From: an uncultured bacterium
GTDB taxonomy: Bacteria > Bacillota > Clostridia > Oscillospirales > Oscillospiraceae
Assembly (NCBI GenBank): GCA_947643715.1
Contig: CANRXB010000024.1
Span: 1-37,996, forward strand
Direction: 5' to 3'
Length of the DNA: 37,996 nucleotides
The stretch's first letter is position 1. The number at the start of each line of letters is the position of its first letter. Shown piece after piece: positions 1-8,356 of this stretch. A model generated the notes under the pieces. That model made no database searches and was not told the DNA's origin. It saw nothing but the letters and a program-made list of their open reading frames with translations. Made by a program: the position numbers and the translations under genes.

Positions 1-1
1 C

Positions 2-526
2 GCCGCCGCCTGGGAGCTGGCCGACTGCCTGAACCTGGAGGCCATCAAGCTCATCGCCGCCAACCTGCGTAAAGCCGTGGAGAACGATCCCGAGGGCCGG
101 GAGGCCATGGCCTTGGGCCAGTTCGTCACCGGCATGGCTTTCTCCAACGTGGGCCTGGGCATCGCCCACTCTATGGCCCACACTTTGGGCGCAGTGTATG
201 ACACTCCCCACGGCGTGGCCTGCGCCATGATGCTGCCCATCGTGATGGAGTTCAACCAGGAACACACCGGGGACAAGTTCAAGCACATCGCCGAGGCCAT
301 GGGCGTGGACACCACGGGCATGGACCAGGCCGCCTATCGCAAGGCCGCCATCGATGCGGTGCGCCAGCTTTCCGTGGATGTGGGCATCCCCACCAAGCTA
401 GAGGCCATGAAGGAGGAGGACCTGGAGTTCCTGGCCCAGTCCGCCGCAGCCGACGCTTGTGCTCCCGGCAACCCCAAAGCGGCCAGTGTGGAGGATTTCA
501 AGGAGCTGTTCCGCAAGATCATGTGA
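2..526 (+). CDS. Iron-containing alcohol dehydrogenase, FucO-like (C-terminal part)
   Basis: The reading frame is open from base 2, so the gene begins before the window; about 174 C-terminal residues are present. The product should be an NAD(P)H-dependent oxidoreductase of the iron-activated type III alcohol dehydrogenase family. The segment GMAFSNVGLGIAHSMAH followed by LGAVYDTPHGVA matches the family signature as I remember it in E. coli FucO (lactaldehyde/1,2-propanediol reductase), and it holds the two C-terminal metal-ligand histidines (AHTLGA and PHGVA). The resemblance to FucO continues through the tail (CAPGNPKAA...F). Substrate cannot be decided between lactaldehyde, 1,3-propanediol and butanol-type reduction. 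A hairpin follows the stop at once, so this is probably the last gene of its transcript. A GTG at 77 is internal and not the start. Confidence 0.9.
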   Translation, partial: AAAWELADCLNLEAIKLIAANLRKAVENDPEGREAMALGQFVTGMAFSNVGLGIAHSMAHTLGAVYDTPHGVACAMMLPIVMEFNQEHTGDKFKHIAEAMGVDTTGMDQAAYRKAAIDAVRQLSVDVGIPTKLEAMKEEDLEFLAQSAAADACAPGNPKAASVEDFKELFRKIM

Positions 527-543
527 TCTGGCACCCGGGACCG

Positions 544-575
544 ATAGCGGGGAGGGCGATCGCTCTCCCCGCTAT
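544..575 (+). terminator. Terminator hairpin after the alcohol dehydrogenase
   Basis: A perfect 11-bp stem, ATAGCGGGGAG (544-554) against CTCCCCGCTAT (565-575), with further pairing inside the loop, lies 18 bases after the stop codon and is followed by TTTC. The U-tract is short, so efficiency is uncertain, but position and stem strength fit an intrinsic terminator. Confidence 0.7.
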
Positions 576-598
576 TTCTGCGCCGTTACAAGATCGCC

Positions 599-627
599 TT
601 GACAAAACGGGAAAAGTGTGGTATTTT
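599..627 (+). promoter_or_regulatory. Sigma-A promoter for the EAL/PAS gene
   Basis: A perfect -35 box TTGACA (599-604) is separated by 17 bases from TATTTT (622-627), a four-of-six match to the -10 consensus. Transcription would start near 635, giving a leader of about 65 bases before the start codon at 700. The promoter follows the preceding terminator directly, so this gene is its own transcription unit. Confidence 0.7.
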
Positions 628-699
628 CAACCAAAAAGGGAATGGATATCAGGAAGAAAGCTGGATTGGATGAGCTTATAGAAAATTCGGAGGGGTAGT

Positions 700-3600
700 A
701 TGGAGAGGGACACAGCCAAGGATCTTATGAGCGTGCAACAAGAAAATCTCACGAAGAATCTGCTGACGGGCCTGTTTTCTCCCAGCAGCTTCATGGAAGA
801 GGCACGGCCGTTCATCGCGGAGGCCGCGCCCAATGTTTATTGTATGGTGGCCATCGACATCCTGCATTTCCGGCTCTTCAACAAGTTCCATGGGCGGGAT
901 GCCGGGAACAAGCTGCTGCGTCGTATCGCTGACTGCCTGGAGGCCGTCCGGAAGCAGCACGGCGGTGTGACGGGATATTTCGAAGGGGACAACTTCTGCA
1001 TCGTCATGCCTTGGCGGATGGAACTCTTGGAGCAGCTCCGGGACGATATCCTGGCCGGGATATCCCGGTTGGGCGGCGCGATGGGTGTGATCCCTGTTTT
1101 TGGCGTCAGTCCAGTGGACGACACACAGCTCCCTCCGGAGATCTTCTACGATCAGGCCACGCTGGCGATGTCCCACACCACCGCCCGTAACAGCATCTCC
1201 TGCTACGATTTTGGGATGGAGACCGACCTGGAGGAAGAGATGCGGCTGCTGGTAGAGGTCACCGAAGCTTTGGAGCGGGACGAGTTCACCTTTTTCGCAC
1301 AGCCTCAGTGCGACATCTTCACCGGCAAGCTGGTGGGCGCGGAGTCCCTGGTGCGCTGGCGGCACAGTACCAAGGGCCTCATCCCGCCCGGCAAGTTCAT
1401 CCCTGTGATGGAGCGGAGCGGCATGATCTATCTCCTGGACCAGCAGGTCTGGGAGAAGGTGTGCCAGTGGCTGCGGAGCTGGGTCGATCGGGGCTACCGG
1501 CCGGTGCCCATCTCCATCAACATCTCCCGCATCGATATCATGGCGATGGACGTCCCGGCGTATCTGCTCCAGCTCCTGGAAAAGTACGACCTGCCTGCCA
1601 AGTACATCAAAACAGAGATCACAGAGAGCGCCTGTGCGGAAGAGGACGAGACCATCAACAACACGGTGGACCGGCTGAGAGAGGCCGGCTTCTTGGTGAT
1701 GATGGACGATTTCGGCAGCGGCTACTCCTCTCTGAACATGCTGAAGAGCATCCCGGTGGACGTGATCAAGATCGACATGCGTTTCCTGGAGATCTCGGAG
1801 GGAGAAGAGCAGAAGGGCATCGGTATCCTGGAATCCATCGTCAACATGGCCCGGCTGATGGGGCTGCCCATCATCGTGGAGGGCGTGGAGACGCTCCAGC
1901 AGGAGAACGTGCTGCGCAACATGGGGTGCCGGTATACGCAGGGGTATTATTACTACAAGCCCCTTCCGATCGACCAGTTCGAGGAGGTCCTCACCGATCA
2001 GCGTCGGCTGGACTTCACCGGTCTGCACTGCAAACAGGTGGAAGCGTTCCACATGCGGGAGTTCATGGATGGCAACCTGTTCACCGATACGATGGTGAAC
2101 AACATCCTGGGGCCGTCCGCCATTTACGATGTGTTCGAGAGCCAGATCGAGATCATCCGGGTCAACGAGCAGTATTATCGTATGGCCGGTCTGGACGTGG
2201 CGACCGACGAAGAGGTGGGCAGGAAGCTCTGGAGCAACGTGAGGGATGACGACAGACCTGTGCTTCTGTCCCTGTTCGAGCAGGCCTATGACGGCCGGCC
2301 CGCCGGTGCGGAAGGGAACATCCACTATCTGCGGGTGGACGGCAAGGTGCTCTGGGTCCATGTCCGGGTCTTTTTCCTGCGGGAAAAAGACGAGCACAGG
2401 ATGTTCTTCCTTTCACTTTCCGATATGACGTTCTTGCAGGAGCGGCGTAAGGAGAGGGCCAGGGAGGAGCAGCCGATGGCAGAGCTGGCCGGTCAGGAGC
2501 GCGATCAGCTCGACCAATACTATGGCGCGCTCCCATGCGGATACGGGTTGTCCAAGATCATATTGAACGATGCTGGAGAACCCGACGATTATGATATCGT
2601 CTACATCAATCAAGAGATGGAACGGATGTGCGGCAGCGATATCAGCCGTCTGCGCTATCTCATTTTGAAAGCGTTCGGGGACGACCACGGGGAACTGCTG
2701 CACAAGGCATATCGGGCGGCGTTCCTGGGGGAGATGCTGAACCATTACGCGTATAGCTCCATTTCCAGCCACTATCTGCAAATGACCCTCTATCAGTATG
2801 AATATGGTTATGTGGCCTGTCTGCTGCGGGACGTGACCCATATGCAGCTCTACGAGGGAGCGTTCAGCAGCATGGTGCTGGCCTATCGGGAGGTCTACTA
2901 TCTGCAGCTCCAGGACAACTATTGCCGGATGCTCTATCCTGACGAGAACCTGATCATGGAGCGGGGCAACTATGAGGCCATGGTGGAGCGGCATTTCGGC
3001 ACGGGGAAGATCTTGCGCCACGACGAGGAGAACGTGCGCAGGTTCCTTTCCTTGGACAATCTGCGCACCGTGCTCCAGACTCAGGACTCGGTGGATCACC
3101 GCTACCGCCGGAGCACCAAGGATGCGCCGGACGAATGGTGCCTGACCAGTGTGACCATCAGTGAGCGGGTCGATGGGGTCCCCAAAACGGCTGTGATCAC
3201 CATCCGGAGCATCGACAAGATCATGAAGGAAGAGGAGCGGCGCCGCCAGATGAGCATGGCCGAGTCGCTGGCCAACATGTCCGATGCGTTCTTCATCTAT
3301 CGCGCTGTGGAGGATGAGCGTATCCTGTATGCCAATCCGGCGGTCATGGACGTCTTTGGGTGCGAGAGCATGACGGAGCTGATGGAGCTGGTGCGAGGGT
3401 CCTTCCGCGGCATGGTGCATCCGGACGATCTGGAGCGAGTGGAGCAGGAGATCGAAAGCCAGATCCAAGGTTCCGAAAAGCATATGGACTATGTGCAGTA
3501 CCGGATCGTCCGCAAGGACGGCCAGGTGCGCTGGGTGGATGACTGTGGCCATTTGGAGAATTCCAAATGGGGCGAAGAACATCGACTGTTCTATGTGTTC

Positions 3601-3705
3601 ATCAAGGACATCACCGACAGCATCACTTCGGTCCAAAAGGAAAAGATCCTCGAGTCCAACCAGTTCTATAAGGAGAAAGGATCGCAGGCCCCTGACCAGG
3701 GATAA
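700..3705 (+). CDS. Cytoplasmic c-di-GMP phosphodiesterase: degenerate GGDEF, EAL and PAS domains
   Basis: The protein has 1001 residues. Residues about 20-170 form a GGDEF-like domain whose signature reads EGDNF (95-99) instead of GGDEF, so cyclase activity is probably lost. Residues about 185-435 are an EAL domain with every catalytic position I can recognise: ESL (E215), N274, E306, DD 336-337, K357, E394, EGVET and Q414. It should therefore hydrolyse c-di-GMP. The C-terminal half holds PAS-like regions at about 465-575, 610-720 and 860-980. The last one (SFRGMVHPDDLE, YRIVRKDGQVRW) is closely similar to the first PAS of the kinase encoded next. No signal peptide or membrane helix is visible. 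The start is set by GGAGGGG at 689-695. Ligands of the PAS domains are unknown. Confidence 0.92.
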   Translation: MERDTAKDLMSVQQENLTKNLLTGLFSPSSFMEEARPFIAEAAPNVYCMVAIDILHFRLFNKFHGRDAGNKLLRRIADCLEAVRKQHGGVTGYFEGDNFCIVMPWRMELLEQLRDDILAGISRLGGAMGVIPVFGVSPVDDTQLPPEIFYDQATLAMSHTTARNSISCYDFGMETDLEEEMRLLVEVTEALERDEFTFFAQPQCDIFTGKLVGAESLVRWRHSTKGLIPPGKFIPVMERSGMIYLLDQQVWEKVCQWLRSWVDRGYRPVPISINISRIDIMAMDVPAYLLQLLEKYDLPAKYIKTEITESACAEEDETINNTVDRLREAGFLVMMDDFGSGYSSLNMLKSIPVDVIKIDMRFLEISEGEEQKGIGILESIVNMARLMGLPIIVEGVETLQQENVLRNMGCRYTQGYYYYKPLPIDQFEEVLTDQRRLDFTGLHCKQVEAFHMREFMDGNLFTDTMVNNILGPSAIYDVFESQIEIIRVNEQYYRMAGLDVATDEEVGRKLWSNVRDDDRPVLLSLFEQAYDGRPAGAEGNIHYLRVDGKVLWVHVRVFFLREKDEHRMFFLSLSDMTFLQERRKERAREEQPMAELAGQERDQLDQYYGALPCGYGLSKIILNDAGEPDDYDIVYINQEMERMCGSDISRLRYLILKAFGDDHGELLHKAYRAAFLGEMLNHYAYSSISSHYLQMTLYQYEYGYVACLLRDVTHMQLYEGAFSSMVLAYREVYYLQLQDNYCRMLYPDENLIMERGNYEAMVERHFGTGKILRHDEENVRRFLSLDNLRTVLQTQDSVDHRYRRSTKDAPDEWCLTSVTISERVDGVPKTAVITIRSIDKIMKEEERRRQMSMAESLANMSDAFFIYRAVEDERILYANPAVMDVFGCESMTELMELVRGSFRGMVHPDDLERVEQEIESQIQGSEKHMDYVQYRIVRKDGQVRWVDDCGHLENSKWGEEHRLFYVFIKDITDSITSVQKEKILESNQFYKEKGSQAPDQG

Positions 3706-3737
3706 CGATCGATATAGGTCCGCCTCTGTTCTTACTG

Positions 3738-3776
3738 GGCCCCGCTTTTCGTCCTAAGCGTTCGAAAAGCGGGGCC
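3738..3776. terminator. Long perfect hairpin after the EAL gene
   Basis: GGCCCCGCTTTTCG (3738-3751) pairs perfectly with CGAAAAGCGGGGCC (3763-3776) around an 11-base loop, 32 bases after the stop codon. No U-tract follows on either strand, so it is either a weak or factor-assisted terminator or an mRNA-stabilising hairpin. The following gene has its own promoter. Confidence 0.55.
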
Positions 3777-3851
3777 TGTGGTGTATCTAGGCGATCCGGC
3801 ATGATCGGAGACCGGGCGGTGTACAAAGGATAAATTTTGTGTGTGCAGATG

Positions 3852-3880
3852 GTGACAAGGTTCCTTTTTTATGGTAAAAT
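3852..3880 (+). promoter_or_regulatory. Sigma-A promoter for the hybrid histidine kinase
   Basis: GTGACA (3852-3857, five of six -35 positions) and TAAAAT (3875-3880, five of six -10 positions) are 17 bases apart. The predicted start is near 3887, leaving a leader of only about 20 bases that contains the ribosome binding site. Confidence 0.75.
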
Positions 3881-3907
3881 TTGTAGTAGGAAAAGGGGGA
3901 GATGTCC

Positions 3908-6088
3908 ATGGAGAAAGGTGAGTATGGGTCCTGCCTGTTCGAACAGATCCTTCGTGCCCTGTGGTCGTCTCCGGAAAGTTGTCCTGGTGCGTCTGGAGAG
4001 GGAAGAGAGCAGGCGTGTGGGACTGCGGCCCTGGCACGGTTCATGGACGAGATGCCCGGCGGCTTTTTGATCTATCGTGCGGATCGGGGCGAGGAGATCA
4101 TATACGCCAACCGAGGGATGCTGCGGATCTGCCAGTGCGATACGATGGAAGACTTTCGGGCGTTCACGGGTGGCTCCTTCCGCGGCCTCGTCCACCCGGA
4201 GGACCTGGAAGCGGTGGAGAAGAGCATATGGGCGCAGATCGCGGCCAGCCAGTACGATCTGGACTATGTGGAGTACCGCATCCATCGCAAGGACGGCACA
4301 GTCCGCTGGATCGAGGACTATGGCCATTTCGTCCACGTCGATGGCGTTGGGGACATCTTCTACGTGTTCTTGGGGGACGCTACGGAGAAGCGGGATCGGA
4401 TGCTGTTGGAAAGGGACCTGCTGATCGGCGAGAACATGGAAAAGGAGCAGCGCCTCCAAGCATATGATGAGGAGCGCCGGCTCATCGACCAGGAGTATCT
4501 CCGGCAGTTGGAGGTCATCGAGGGGCTGAGCATAAACTATGAGTCCATCTGTTACGTGGACCTGGACGCAGACCAAGTGACGCCTTACCGGCTGAGCTGC
4601 CGCACTGCTGTCCTGTTCGATGGGCGTCAGGCCCGCTCCTATCTCCAGTATGCGGAAAGCTATGTGGACACCTGGGTCCATCCGGAGGACCGGGAGTTGG
4701 TGGCCAGGTCTACCGCACCGGCCCATATCCGGGAAAAACTGGCGGTCAGCCGGACATATTATCTCAATTACCGCGTACTGGTGAAGGGGGAGCTCCAATA
4801 TCTCCAGCTCCGGTTGGTGAACGTGGGGCACGGGGACGCAGTGAATCAAGTGGTGCTGGGTTATCGCCGCATGGACGAGGAGCTCCAGAGCCAGTTGGAA
4901 CAGCAGTCGCTGCTGGCGGAGGCGCTGGCGAAGGCGAACCTGGCTGTGAACAGCAAGGACACCTTCCTGTCCAACATGTCCCATGACATGCGCACGCCTC
5001 TCCATGCCGTCTTTGGCTTCACCACGCTGGCCAAGATGAACGTGAACGACCCGCAGGAGGCATTGGGCTATCTGGAACGGGTGGAGACCGCGGCCCGCCA
5101 GCTTTTGGACATGATTGAAAAGGTCCTGGAGGCTTCCTCGATGTCTGGAGACTCTGGCACGGAAGAGGTGGAGTGCGACCTGAGGGAGATCGTCCAGCAT
5201 GTCTATGATTTCCTCCAGCCCCAGGCCCAGGAGAAGGACATCGCGTTCACATTGGACTTCAGCGGTCTGTGCCACAGTGCGGTGTATGCAGACCGGGAAA
5301 AGCTGCGGCAGTTGATGCTCTATTTGGGCAACAATGCCGTGACCTATACCGATCCGGGCGGGAGTGTCGTCATGTCCGTCACCCAGGGAGAGGAGCTGCC
5401 CAACCAATACGCACTCTATCGTTTGACGGTGAAGGATACTGGGATCGGGATCAGTCCTGAGTTTTTGGAGAAGATCTTCGAGCCCTTCAGCCGGGAGCGG
5501 GACTCGACCCTCAGTGGGATCCACGGCGTGGGGTTGGGGCTCGCCATCGCGAAGAACATCGTGGACATGATGGGCGGTACGCTGGATGTCCAGAGCAAGG
5601 TGGATGAGGGCAGTACTTTTACCGCTGTGTTCAGCTTTCGGCTCCAGGCTCTGTCCGACGTCGCGCAGCGGACCGGTGGATGTATGGCGGTGCGGCGCAT
5701 CCTTTTGGTGGAGGACAATGAACTCAACCGGGAGCTCGAGACGGAGCTGTTGGAAGAGATGGGGTTCATCGTCGATACAGCGGAAAATGGGCGTGAGGCG
5801 CTGGAGAAGATGCAGCGGGCTGCGCCTGGGGATCATGACCTGGTGCTCATGGATATCCAGATGCCGGTGATGGATGGCTGGCAGGCGACGGAGGCGATCC
5901 GGAACCTGCCGGATCCGACGTTGGCCAGGATCCCGATCATCGCGCTTTCCGCCGACATGCTGGAGCGAGACCGGCAGAGGTCGAAGGAAAAGGGGATCGA
6001 CGCGCATCTGCTCAAGCCCATGGATCTGGCGCTGTTGCTGCGTACCATCGAAGAGGTCACGGGGGCGTCCGGTCCCTCCCGAAAATAG
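3908..6088 (+). CDS. Soluble PAS hybrid sensor histidine kinase with C-terminal receiver
   Basis: Numbering is from an in-frame ATG at 3902; the ATG at 3908 is preferred because GGGGAG (3896-3901) sits 6 bases before it but touches the first. Domains in order: PAS at about 45-165, a second PAS-like region at about 205-325, a HisKA helix with phospho-acceptor H361 in NMSHDMRTPLH, and a HATPase with N-box (GNN 476-478), DTGIG (512-516) and GVGLGLAIA (542-550). The receiver spans about 597-720 with acidic pocket E604/D605, phospho-acceptor D651 and K705. No membrane segment is seen, so sensing is cytoplasmic. There is no Hpt or DNA-binding output, so a separate phosphotransfer partner is implied. 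Its first PAS closely resembles the last PAS of the upstream phosphodiesterase, which suggests a shared signal. The opposite strand is open throughout and joins the PiT frame. Confidence 0.93.
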   Translation: MEKGEYGSCLFEQILRALWSSPESCPGASGEGREQACGTAALARFMDEMPGGFLIYRADRGEEIIYANRGMLRICQCDTMEDFRAFTGGSFRGLVHPEDLEAVEKSIWAQIAASQYDLDYVEYRIHRKDGTVRWIEDYGHFVHVDGVGDIFYVFLGDATEKRDRMLLERDLLIGENMEKEQRLQAYDEERRLIDQEYLRQLEVIEGLSINYESICYVDLDADQVTPYRLSCRTAVLFDGRQARSYLQYAESYVDTWVHPEDRELVARSTAPAHIREKLAVSRTYYLNYRVLVKGELQYLQLRLVNVGHGDAVNQVVLGYRRMDEELQSQLEQQSLLAEALAKANLAVNSKDTFLSNMSHDMRTPLHAVFGFTTLAKMNVNDPQEALGYLERVETAARQLLDMIEKVLEASSMSGDSGTEEVECDLREIVQHVYDFLQPQAQEKDIAFTLDFSGLCHSAVYADREKLRQLMLYLGNNAVTYTDPGGSVVMSVTQGEELPNQYALYRLTVKDTGIGISPEFLEKIFEPFSRERDSTLSGIHGVGLGLAIAKNIVDMMGGTLDVQSKVDEGSTFTAVFSFRLQALSDVAQRTGGCMAVRRILLVEDNELNRELETELLEEMGFIVDTAENGREALEKMQRAAPGDHDLVLMDIQMPVMDGWQATEAIRNLPDPTLARIPIIALSADMLERDRQRSKEKGIDAHLLKPMDLALLLRTIEEVTGASGPSRK

Positions 6089-6093
6089 GACCA

Positions 6094-6120
6094 GCGGGGC
6101 GGCCTTTCTGGCCGCCCCGC
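6094..6120. terminator. Bidirectional terminator hairpin between convergent genes
   Basis: GCGGGGCGGCC (6094-6104) pairs perfectly with GGCCGCCCCGC (6110-6120) around TTTCT. It lies 6 bases after the kinase stop and close to the expected end of the convergent phosphate transporter. The minus-strand copy is followed within about 10 bases by CTATTTT. Confidence 0.7.
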
Positions 6121-6178
6121 TCCCGTTTGCCGCCGTTGGAGTTCTGGGTGATCGGTATGGAAGCCCGGCGGGGCATCC

Positions 6179-7120
6179 CAACATCACCTTCGGCAACAAG
6201 AAGGCTATGGCCCCGCAGATGGGGAAGGTGAGGACCCAGGTCCCGGTCATCTGACCCATCACCCGCTTATCGACCCCCTGACCTGCGCCACAGATGGCAG
6301 CGACTTTGGCGTGGGTGGTGGAGGCGGGCAGCCCCAGCAGGGAGCATACCAGCAGCACCGCACCTGCGCCCAGGTCCGCGGCAAGTCCGGCGGTGGGGGA
6401 GAGGGAGGACAGCTCTGAGCCGACCTTTTCCACGATCGGCCTGCCTCCCAGCGCGGTGCCTAGAGCCATCGTCCCGGCTGTGAGCAGGGCCAGGCCCAGC
6501 CGGGAGGCGGGCGCTCCGCCATCCAGGCCGTCGGTGAGGATCAGCAGGGCCAGGAATTTTTGCCCGTCCTGCACACCGTGGAGCACGGCAGTGAGAGCGG
6601 TGGCTCCTTTTTGCCATGTGTCTGGATGACGAACCCGTCCCGTGAGCCCCCGCCGGATGAGCCTTCCAGCGGCCACGCCGGAAGGGAGGGACAGCGCCAG
6701 TCCGGCCAGCGCGCACAGCCACGCTCCGGCGTTGAGCTGAGCGGCTCCGGGGCCCAAGGCCAGCGCTCCGCCGGACAGCCCCGCCAGCAAAGCGTGGCTC
6801 TCGCTGGTGGGCAGACCGAACCGCCACGCCGCTACCGACCACAAAACGATGGCCAGAAGGGCGGCGTTCAGTGCGGGAAGGGCATCTCGTGGGCTGGCGA
6901 AGGCCACCAGCTCTCCTATGGTGTCGGCCACGGCAGGGAAGCACAGGCAGGCCAGCGCGGCCCCCACGAAATTGCACACCGCTGCCAGGAGCACTCCACG
7001 GCGGAAGCTCATGGCTCCAGAGCCGACTGCGGTGGCGATGGCATTGGGTGCGTCGGTCCAGCCGTTGACGAAGATCACCGCCAGCACAAGCAGGCGGGCA
7101 AGACAGACGATCAGGTCCAT
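6179..7120 (-). CDS. PiT-family inorganic phosphate transporter, 3' end unresolved
   Basis: About 314 residues carry the complete two-repeat PiT fold: NGWTDAPNAIAT near residue 19 and HGVQDGQKFLAL near 181 correspond to the paired PiT signatures, and ten or so hydrophobic helices run up to TWVLTFPICGAIAFLLPKV. It should couple phosphate uptake to the cation gradient in the plasma membrane. The start at 7120 has GGGGAGGGG 6 bases upstream. The family normally stops just after the last helix, but here the frame stays open across the terminator hairpin and through the antisense of the whole kinase gene, to a stop at 3869. A TGA at 6186-6184 in the neighbouring frame would end the protein exactly after the last helix, so a one-base frameshift, true or sequencing error, is the simplest explanation. 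The end given is the last residue I assign to the domain. Confidence 0.75.
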
Positions 7121-7265
7121 GGCGATCCCCTCCCCGGCAAGCCTATGAGGGGCGGAAAAAAATATGTCAAAAATTTTTTGGAACTGAGAGGGATTTTTGT
7201 GTTTGATGGAGTATAAGAAATAGACAGTGATTTTGCCTCATGCTCGAGTCGGGGAGGGATATAGG

Positions 7266-8276
7266 ATGGAGCAGACCATTCGAGAGCGTACCGAGGCACT
7301 GGAGCGGCAGACCCTGTCGCCCCGGGCCTGTCTGTCTGCGGATTCCAAAGGCAGGGCAGTGGACATACCGCCCTGCCCCATGCGCACCTGCTTCCAGCGA
7401 GACGTGGACCGGGTGGTCCACTGCAAGTCCTTCCGCCGCTTGAAGCACAAGACGCAGGTGTTCCTCCAGCCCGAGGGCGACCACTACCGCACGCGGATGA
7501 CCCACACGCTGGAGGTGTCCCGCATCGCCCGCACCATGGCCCGAGGGCTCAGGCTCAATGAGGATCTCACTGAGGCCGCCGCCCTGGCCCATGACCTGGG
7601 GCATACTCCCTTTGGGCACGCCGGAGAGCGCGCTCTTTCCCGGATGGTGGAGGGAGGGTTCCGCCATTTCGAGCAGTCTCTGCGGGTGGTGGACCGGCTG
7701 GAGAACGAGGGAGCGGGGCTGAACCTGTGCCATGAGGTCCGGGACGGCATTTTGTGCCATACGTCTGGCCGCATCGCGGAGACCCTGGAGGGACAGCTCG
7801 TGCGGTTCGCCGATAAGATCGCCTACATCAACCATGATATCGACGATGCCATGCGAGGAGGCGTCATATTCCCTACGGATATCCCGGTCCACATCTCACA
7901 GACCCTGGGCTATACGCATGGAGAGCGCATCGAAACGCTGACCATGGACATCATCCGCTCCAGCGGAGAGGGGGATGCGATCCAGCAATCGCCGGCGGTG
8001 GCGCAGGCCATGGCAGAGCTGAGGCAGTTCATGTTCCAGTCGGTCTATTTCAACCCATTGGCCAAAGGGGAAGAGGGAAAGGCGGAGGACATGATATGCT
8101 TGCTGTATGAATACTATTATAAGCACACGGACAAGCTGCCCTCGGAGTATCAGGACATCCTGATGCGGGAAGGGGAGCAGCGGGCCGTCCTGGATTTCAT
8201 CGCGGGCATGACGGATACTTATGCGGTGGAGCAGTTCAACGATCTGTTCATCCCTACGGGATGGATGGTGAAATAG
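7266..8276 (+). CDS. dGTPase-like HD-domain nucleotide triphosphohydrolase
   Basis: This is a 336-residue HD-superfamily protein of the deoxyguanosinetriphosphate triphosphohydrolase family, which cleaves dNTPs to the nucleoside and tripolyphosphate. The metal site is visible: H80 in RMTHTLEV, H109-D110 in AHDLGHTPFGH and D183 in RFADKIAYINHDIDDA. FRRLKHKTQVF is the conserved segment before the HD core. The length fits the short Firmicutes form rather than the about 500-residue E. coli Dgt. The start at 7266 is chosen for GGGGAGGG at 7251-7258; an in-frame GTG at 7227 has no binding site. It heads a run of same-strand genes leading to dnaG and rpoD, so it may adjust dNTP pools alongside replication priming. 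Upstream sequence is AT-rich, but I find no convincing promoter. Confidence 0.9.
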   Translation: MEQTIRERTEALERQTLSPRACLSADSKGRAVDIPPCPMRTCFQRDVDRVVHCKSFRRLKHKTQVFLQPEGDHYRTRMTHTLEVSRIARTMARGLRLNEDLTEAAALAHDLGHTPFGHAGERALSRMVEGGFRHFEQSLRVVDRLENEGAGLNLCHEVRDGILCHTSGRIAETLEGQLVRFADKIAYINHDIDDAMRGGVIFPTDIPVHISQTLGYTHGERIETLTMDIIRSSGEGDAIQQSPAVAQAMAELRQFMFQSVYFNPLAKGEEGKAEDMICLLYEYYYKHTDKLPSEYQDILMREGEQRAVLDFIAGMTDTYAVEQFNDLFIPTGWMVK

Positions 8277-8356
8277 GGAGCGCCGCCGCAGGCGGTGGGA
8301 AAAACGGGGCTGGGCGCCGTGTTCGGGTGCGGTGATGAGATGAGTGAGGGGAAGCT

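Noticed and set aside
676-2397. Long minus-strand open frame of 573 codons opposite the EAL gene
   Set aside because: It is a shadow of a GC-rich coding gene: composition is His/Leu/Pro biased, no domain is recognisable and no ribosome binding site is present. The same holds for the frames at 2413-3636 and opposite pgi, glk, glgP and the arg genes.
3869-6178. Continuation of the PiT frame antisense to the kinase as a real 740-residue C-terminal domain
   Set aside because: The sequence resembles no domain, is a shadow of kinase codons and crosses a terminator hairpin.
7142-7170. Minus-strand promoter for the PiT gene (TTGACA, 17 bases, CATAGG)
   Set aside because: The -10 box matches only three of six positions and the start would fall on the ribosome binding site.
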